Part shown: one piece after another, positions 59,758 to 64,000 of the stretch
How positions within the stretch are numbered: position 1 is the stretch's first letter
Layout: every line of letters begins with the position of its first letter
Assembly (NCBI RefSeq): GCF_000831645.3
Contig: NZ_CP012559.1
Coordinates: 682,001 to 746,000 of the forward strand
DNA length: 64,000 bases
Reading direction: 5' to 3'
Source of the DNA: Companilactobacillus heilongjiangensis
GTDB lineage: Bacteria; Bacillota; Bacilli; Lactobacillales; Lactobacillaceae
Translations under genes and position numbers: made by a program
The notes under the pieces: generated by a model
The model's input: only the letters and a program-made list of their open reading frames with translations
Told to the model about the DNA's origin: nothing
The model's database searches: none

Positions 59758-61149
59758 ATGCTTAAATTTCCAAAAGATTTCGCATGGGGTGCTGCAACGT
59801 CTGGCCCTCAATCTGAAGGTAACTTTCACAAGCCAAATCAAAATGTCTTTGATTATTGGTATGAAAAGGATCCAGATGCTTTCTATGATGGAGTAGGACC
59901 CGACACAGCTTCAAATTTTTATAATGATTATAAAAAGGATATTCCATTGATGGCCAAGGCTGGTATTCGTTCATTGCGTACTTCAATTCAATGGACTAGA
60001 TTGATGGCCGATGTTGATAAAGGAATTGTCGATGAAGACGGGGTAGAGTTTTACAACAATGTCATTGATTGCTTGTTGGATAATGGTATTGAACCTTATA
60101 TCAATTTATTCCATTTTGATTTACCTATTGATCTATATAAGAAATACGGTGGTTGGGAGTCAAAGCATGTAACTGATTTATTTGCCGATTACGCTGAAAA
60201 ATGTTTTGAGTTATTTGGCAGTAAAGTCAAGAACTGGTTTACATTCAATGAACCAAAGGTGATTTTGGATGGCGAGTATTTGTATCAATTCCATTATCCA
60301 TTGAAGGTTGATGGCCCCGCAGCTGTTCAAGTTGCTTATAATATCAATTTAGCTTCAGCCAAGGCAGTTGCTAGATTTAAGAAGTGGCGTAAGGAAAATA
60401 ATTCCGACGCTAAAATTGGAACTATTTTAAATTTGACACCTGCATATCCTGCAACCAATGATCCAGAGGATGTTGCTGCTGCAGAGTTTGCAACCCTTTG
60501 GGACGATAATATGTACTTGGATCCAGCCGTTAAAGGTCACTTCCCAGAAAAACTGGTTAAAATTTTGGACGATGCTAATGTTTTATTCGACAGCACTCCA
60601 GAAGAATTAAAGATAATTGCTGATAATACAATTGATGTTTTGGGAGTCAACTTCTATCATCCAGAACGTGTCATGCGTCCAAGCGTTTCACCAGATAGTT
60701 TGCAAGATTGGATGCCAGATATTTATTTCGACAATTACGAAATGCCAGGACGTGTTATGAATGTTGATAAGGGATGGGAAATTTATCCTAAAACACTTTA
60801 TGATATTGCCATCAATATTCGTGATAATTACGGCAATTTGCCATGGTTTGTATCTGAAAATGGTATGGGAGTATCACATGAGGAACGTTATTTGGATGAC
60901 AAAGGCGTTGTTCAAGATGATTACCGGATTAAATTTATCAAAGACCATTTGACTGAATTACATCGTGGTATCGAAGCCGGTTCTAACTGCCACGGCTTCT
61001 TTGTTTGGACAGGAATCGATTGTTGGTCATGGAAGAATGCTTATCGAAATCGCTATGGACTGATTAGAAATGATATTCATACGCAGACTAAGACGATTAA
61101 AAAGTCTGGCCAATGGTATGCCAAATTAAGTGAGAACAATGGGTTTTAG
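59758..61149 (+). CDS. Glycoside hydrolase family 1 6-phospho-beta-glucosidase
   Basis: 463 residues. Acid/base Glu165 in WFTFNEPK and nucleophile Glu367 in PWFVSENGMGV. WGAATSGPQSEG at the N-terminus and FVWTGIDCWSWKNAYRNRYG at the C-terminus are GH1 features; the C-terminal WKNAYRNRYGLI with Lys/Tyr fits phosphate binding. It splits phosphorylated beta-glucosides imported by the PTS into glucose-6-phosphate and aglycone or glucose. RBS AAGGAG. It is separated from the rest by a B6 element and hairpin but in the same orientation. Confidence 0.93.
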   Translation: MLKFPKDFAWGAATSGPQSEGNFHKPNQNVFDYWYEKDPDAFYDGVGPDTASNFYNDYKKDIPLMAKAGIRSLRTSIQWTRLMADVDKGIVDEDGVEFYNNVIDCLLDNGIEPYINLFHFDLPIDLYKKYGGWESKHVTDLFADYAEKCFELFGSKVKNWFTFNEPKVILDGEYLYQFHYPLKVDGPAAVQVAYNINLASAKAVARFKKWRKENNSDAKIGTILNLTPAYPATNDPEDVAAAEFATLWDDNMYLDPAVKGHFPEKLVKILDDANVLFDSTPEELKIIADNTIDVLGVNFYHPERVMRPSVSPDSLQDWMPDIYFDNYEMPGRVMNVDKGWEIYPKTLYDIAINIRDNYGNLPWFVSENGMGVSHEERYLDDKGVVQDDYRIKFIKDHLTELHRGIEAGSNCHGFFVWTGIDCWSWKNAYRNRYGLIRNDIHTQTKTIKKSGQWYAKLSENNGF

Positions 61150-61167
61150 GTATTTGTAGATCTGAAA

Positions 61168-61208
61168 AAGGGACTTCCTATAAAGTGTTACGTAGAAAGT
61201 CCTTTTTT
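61168..61208 (+). terminator. Intrinsic terminator after the glycosidase gene
   Basis: AAAGGGACTTcCTATAA / TACGTAGAAAGTCCTTTTTT imperfect stem, T run. Confidence 0.8.
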
Positions 61209-61307
61209 GAGTTGGTAAGAGTTTTAGAATTTATTCGATTATGATTAAATGACTTTGGACTGTTGATCTTGATATAAGAAATCAGGTGTAAATAAATTTA
61301 GATATTT

Positions 61308-61486
61308 TAGTCGGAGGTTGAGAGATAGTCCACTGGCAGTGACAGTGGTGTTAGGACGACGAAGTCGTTCTTACAGCACAGACGTATTTTGAGATTCGCG
61401 TACTTTGCGAAGCTCAAAATCGAGGCGAGAGACCTTGGCTCGAACCGGTCTCACAGCAAGCGGACTATCTCTCAACCGGAGACGGC
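61308..61486 (+). repeat. Family B structured intergenic element, copy B7
   Basis: TAGTC-GGA and GGA-GACGGC ends. Outer stem GGTTGAGAGATAGTCC / GGACTATCTCTCAACC, a perfect 16 bp unlike any other copy. Second hairpin GTGTTA-GGACGACGAAGTCGTTC-TTACAGCAC, third TTGAGATTCGCG / GCGAAGCTCAA, core CGAGACCTTGGCTCG. It lies between the glycosidase terminator and the metQ leader. Confidence 0.88.
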
Positions 61487-61712
61487 CCACATTAATAAAA
61501 TTCTAATTTAACTAATGTAAATCAGTAAATGAAAAAGGTATTTAAAAACTTTTTATTTCTAAAAATATATTGCTACAACGTTATAAAACGCGTAACGGCA
61601 AACTTAGTAAAACATTGAAATAACAGTATTTTTTTCAATATCATGTTATAAATGCTACTTGGCATATAAATTGAAAATTAGAAAACCAACTGAAAAAACT
61701 TATTTTTATTGA

Positions 61713-61741
61713 TTGACATTTCAAAAATTAGATTGTATTAT
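61713..61741 (+). promoter_or_regulatory. metQ promoter
   Basis: TTGACA (61713-61718), 17-base spacer, TATTAT (61736-61741), ending about 8 bases before the T-box leader begins. Confidence 0.85.
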
Positions 61742-61749
61742 CTAACCAA

Positions 61750-62048
61750 CGATTAACAAAAGATATTTATTAAACAATTTGATCGGGGGAAGTAATTCAA
61801 TCCCGTTTGTACAGAAAACCTCTGTTTGCTGAGATGAGGGCAACGACTTGAATGAAAATGACCCGTGATTGGTGCGCTGAATCTTCGGATAAAGATGCAA
61901 TGGTTGGTACCCTTTACAGTACACGCATATAGAGCTTTTGTATGTTGTAAAGGGGGTAAGTGTAAGCTTATTCCGAATTAGAATGGTACCGCGAGGAGTC
62001 GCTTCTAACATTGGACAGAGATGTTCAGTTTAGGAGCGGCTTTTTTTG
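61750..62048 (+). promoter_or_regulatory. T-box riboswitch, probably methionine-specific
   Basis: The T-box sequence AATGGTACCGCG is at 61982-61993. Stem I features are present (AGTAATTC loop region near 61791; ACTTGAATGAAAATGAC near 61848 contains an ATG specifier candidate). The terminator GAGTCGCTTCTAA / TTTAGGAGCGGC plus T run is at 61996-62048. The leader reads uncharged tRNA and lets transcription continue into metQN when methionine is short. The Met specifier is inferred from ATG and the downstream transporter. Confidence 0.92.
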
Positions 62049-62101
62049 TTTCTATAGATATTTTTTAGTCGATTAAGTATTAGTTAAGGTGGGAGAAAGA
62101 T

Positions 62102-62926
62102 ATGAGTAAATTTAAGAAATTTGGCAAGGTTATTTTATTAGCCTTCACAGCATTATTTATTTTTGTACTAGCTGGTTGTGGAAATCAAAGCAAAACACAA
62201 ACAGTTAAAGTTGGGATTAACCCTTCAGATGCACCGATTTGGAAAGTTGTTCAAAAGAATGTTAAGAGTGAAGGAATCGATTTGAAGATTGTTCAATTCA
62301 ACGATTACAACCAACCAAATACAGCCTTGGTTCAAGGAGAAGTTGATATCAACGCTTATCAACATACAGATTTCTTGAACGCTTGGAACAAAGCACACAA
62401 GTCAGACTTAGTTTCAATTGGTAAGACAGTTATCCAACCAATGGCTCTTTATTCACACAAGATCACTAAACTTAGCGACCTAAAGAATGGTGCTAAGATT
62501 GCCATTCCTAACGATGCTTCAAATGAAGCCCGTGCATTACAATTACTTGAATACAATGGTTTACTAAAGCTTGATGACAGCAAGACATTACCTTCAACAA
62601 AGGATATCAAGGAAAACAAACTAAACTTGAAGTTCACAACACTTGATGCCGCACAAACAGCCCGTTCACTAGATGACGTTGATGCCGCGGTTGTTAATGG
62701 TAACGTTGCTAACGATGCTAAATTGAACCCTAAGAAAGCTGTTGTAACAGAAAAGATCAACAAGAACTCAATTCCTTGGATCAACATTATCGTTGCTCAA
62801 AAGAAGAACAAGGATAACAAGACATACAAGAAAGTTGTTAAAGCTTTCCAAACAAAAGATGTTGAAAAAGAAATCAAGAAAGTTTACGGCGGAAACGAAA
62901 TTCCAGCATGGAACGCAAAACTTTAG
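62102..62926 (+). CDS. metQ: Methionine ABC transporter substrate-binding lipoprotein MetQ
   Basis: 274 residues. Lipobox VLAGC (Cys about 26) after a hydrophobic signal. The NlpA/MetQ fold shows VKVGINPSDAPIWKVVQ, NTALVQGEVDINAYQHTDFL, KIAIPNDASNEARALQLLEY and DAAVVNGN. RBS GGTGGGAG. Under T-box control; followed after 142 bases by metN, so probably one operon with the permease beyond the window. Confidence 0.95.
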   Translation: MSKFKKFGKVILLAFTALFIFVLAGCGNQSKTQTVKVGINPSDAPIWKVVQKNVKSEGIDLKIVQFNDYNQPNTALVQGEVDINAYQHTDFLNAWNKAHKSDLVSIGKTVIQPMALYSHKITKLSDLKNGAKIAIPNDASNEARALQLLEYNGLLKLDDSKTLPSTKDIKENKLNLKFTTLDAAQTARSLDDVDAAVVNGNVANDAKLNPKKAVVTEKINKNSIPWINIIVAQKKNKDNKTYKKVVKAFQTKDVEKEIKKVYGGNEIPAWNAKL

Positions 62927-63068
62927 TATTAATATAGGAAATAAAGTTTACTTTTTGCTCTAAATTGATATCTTGCGGAATGCTTTTTAGATATAGTTTA
63001 TAGAGGATATTAATCAGTTTCGGAGTGCCAGCAATTCGAAGATTTTAAGTTAAGGGAGTAATTATTAA

Positions 63069-64000
63069 ATGGCAGAACAAAATGGGATAATTCAGCTTAA
63101 GAATATTGACGTTACCTTTCAAAATGAAGGTAAGACGATTGAAGCCGTTAAAGATGTTTCAATTGATGTTAAGAAAGGCGATGTTTTCGGGGTAATTGGT
63201 TACTCTGGTGCTGGTAAAAGTACGTTGGTTCGTGTAATTAACTTGTTACAACAACCAACTGCGGGATCAGTTATTGTTAATAATCAAAATATGCTCGAAT
63301 TAAGTCAAAAAGATTTACGTAAAGCTCGTCGTAATATTGGGATGATTTTCCAGCATTTTAATTTAATGAATTCCTTGACCGTCTACGGAAACGTTGATTT
63401 TCCACTACGAGATTCTGGATTGAGCAAGGCAGAACGCAAGCAGAAAATCGACCGTTTGTTGGATATTGTTGGCCTATCTGATCGTGCTAACAACTATCCT
63501 TCACAACTATCTGGTGGGCAAAAACAACGTGTTGCGATTGCTCGTGCGCTTGCCAATGACCCTGAAATTCTAATTTCCGACGAAGCTACCAGTGCTTTGG
63601 ATCCAAAGACTACCACAGAAATTTTGGATCTACTTGGTCGCTTGAATAAAGAACTTGGAATTACAATTGTTATTATTACCCATGAAATGGACGCTATTAA
63701 GCAAATTTGTAATCGTGTTTCAGTCATGGAAAATGGTCGTTTGATTGAAGAGGGCGATTTGTTGTCAATCTTCGGTCAACCTAAAGAGCAATTGACCAAG
63801 GACTTTGTTAATACTTCAACTCATATCGGTTCAGTATTGGACGAGATCCGTGATAGTGGGATTGTTGATAAACTTTCGGGACGTTTGATCGAACTTAACT
63901 ACATCGGTGATTCTACCAATGAACCAATCGTCGTTGGGTTGTACAAACGTTTCGAAGTTGAAGCTAATATTCTCTTCAGTAATATCGAAAGATTGCAAGG
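63069..64000 (+). CDS. metN: Methionine ABC transporter ATP-binding protein MetN (partial)
   Basis: 310 codons visible and running off the window. Start ATG 63069 with AAGGGAGT upstream. Walker [10 protein letters not shown] (about 44-52), Q-loop [10 protein letters not shown], signature LSGGQKQR (about 147), Walker B ILISDEAT. The C-terminal NIL-type regulatory domain (about 265 on; [14 protein letters not shown]) is characteristic of MetN and binds methionine for feedback control. Drives methionine import with MetQ. Confidence 0.95.
   Translation, partial: MAEQNGIIQLKNIDVTFQNEGKTIEAVKDVSIDVKKGDVFGVIGYSGAGKSTLVRVINLLQQPTAGSVIVNNQNMLELSQKDLRKARRNIGMIFQHFNLMNSLTVYGNVDFPLRDSGLSKAERKQKIDRLLDIVGLSDRANNYPSQLSGGQKQRVAIARALANDPEILISDEATSALDPKTTTEILDLLGRLNKELGITIVIITHEMDAIKQICNRVSVMENGRLIEEGDLLSIFGQPKEQLTKDFVNTSTHIGSVLDEIRDSGIVDKLSGRLIELNYIGDSTNEPIVVGLYKRFEVEANILFSNIERLQ

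Noticed and set aside
1-64000. CRISPR array, tRNA or rRNA genes
   Set aside because: No regularly spaced short repeats, clover-leaf or rRNA sequences seen on either strand, apart from ssrA.

Overview
The window is low-GC Firmicutes DNA. Gene content points to a lactic acid bacterium of the Lactobacillaceae: a cdaR-glmM-glmS region, a comGA-GG pilus operon followed by a methyltransferase gene and ackA, an FAD oleate hydratase, bifunctional adhE, a cell-wall protein with a sortase-type signal, a SLAP-domain protein, PTS-based beta-glucoside use, a methionine T-box, and a tmRNA whose tag reads AKNNNSYALAA. I lean towards the Companilactobacillus group, but that is inference; no rRNA is present to settle it.

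Layout. 1-7.3 kb: end of cdaR, glmM, glmS, an amino-acid permease and a VanZ-like gene, separated by long structured intergenic repeats. 7.4-11.1 kb: a large BspA-type repeat surface protein. 11.2-17.9 kb: yebC, the comG operon, a methyltransferase, ackA. 18.1-23.2 kb: oleate hydratase and adhE. 23.3-25.1 kb: a small duplicated membrane protein and a frameshifted MFS gene. 25.2-32 kb (minus strand): a four-gene membrane glycan operon (GT2-GtrA fusion, cellulose-synthase-like GT2 with PilZ domain, two paralogous GT-C-like proteins). 32.3-42 kb: GDPD, an SMR exporter and an MFS exporter that each sit behind a terminator-bearing leader RNA, acetyltransferases, an orphan WxL-like secreted protein and another MFS protein. 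42.1-50.6 kb: AT-rich accessory DNA ending at ssrA, with a broken cyclophilin-like gene, a probable GNAT toxin module, an excisionase-like HTH gene, a DUF2335 protein, an XRE regulator, and a run of zinc-ribbon, SLAP and lipoprotein genes. 51-53.7 kb: tmRNA, a DUF3862-like protein, YitT, a LysM/RlpA-like secreted protein. 54.2-61.2 kb: a GntR-controlled cellobiose-type PTS operon with a cytoplasmic acetyl-esterase, a ROK kinase and a 6-phospho-beta-glucosidase. 61.7-64 kb: T-box-controlled metQ and metN.

The strongest candidate for something undescribed is a dispersed family of about 80-180 bp intergenic elements (seven copies, called family B here). All share one multi-branched fold. Their outer arms and inner hairpins differ in sequence between copies but stay complementary, which is a covariation signature. 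A second family (A) sits directly after stop codons of glmM and adhE. One B copy lies inside a MITE-like unit with terminal inverted repeats and a 10-bp flanking direct repeat. Also notable are a two-state terminator/antiterminator leader in front of an MFS exporter and a kissing-loop-like leader in front of a Gdx/SugE-type exporter.

Coordinates and motifs were read by eye. Folding, homology search and promoter calls were not computed, so short-site calls carry lower confidence.
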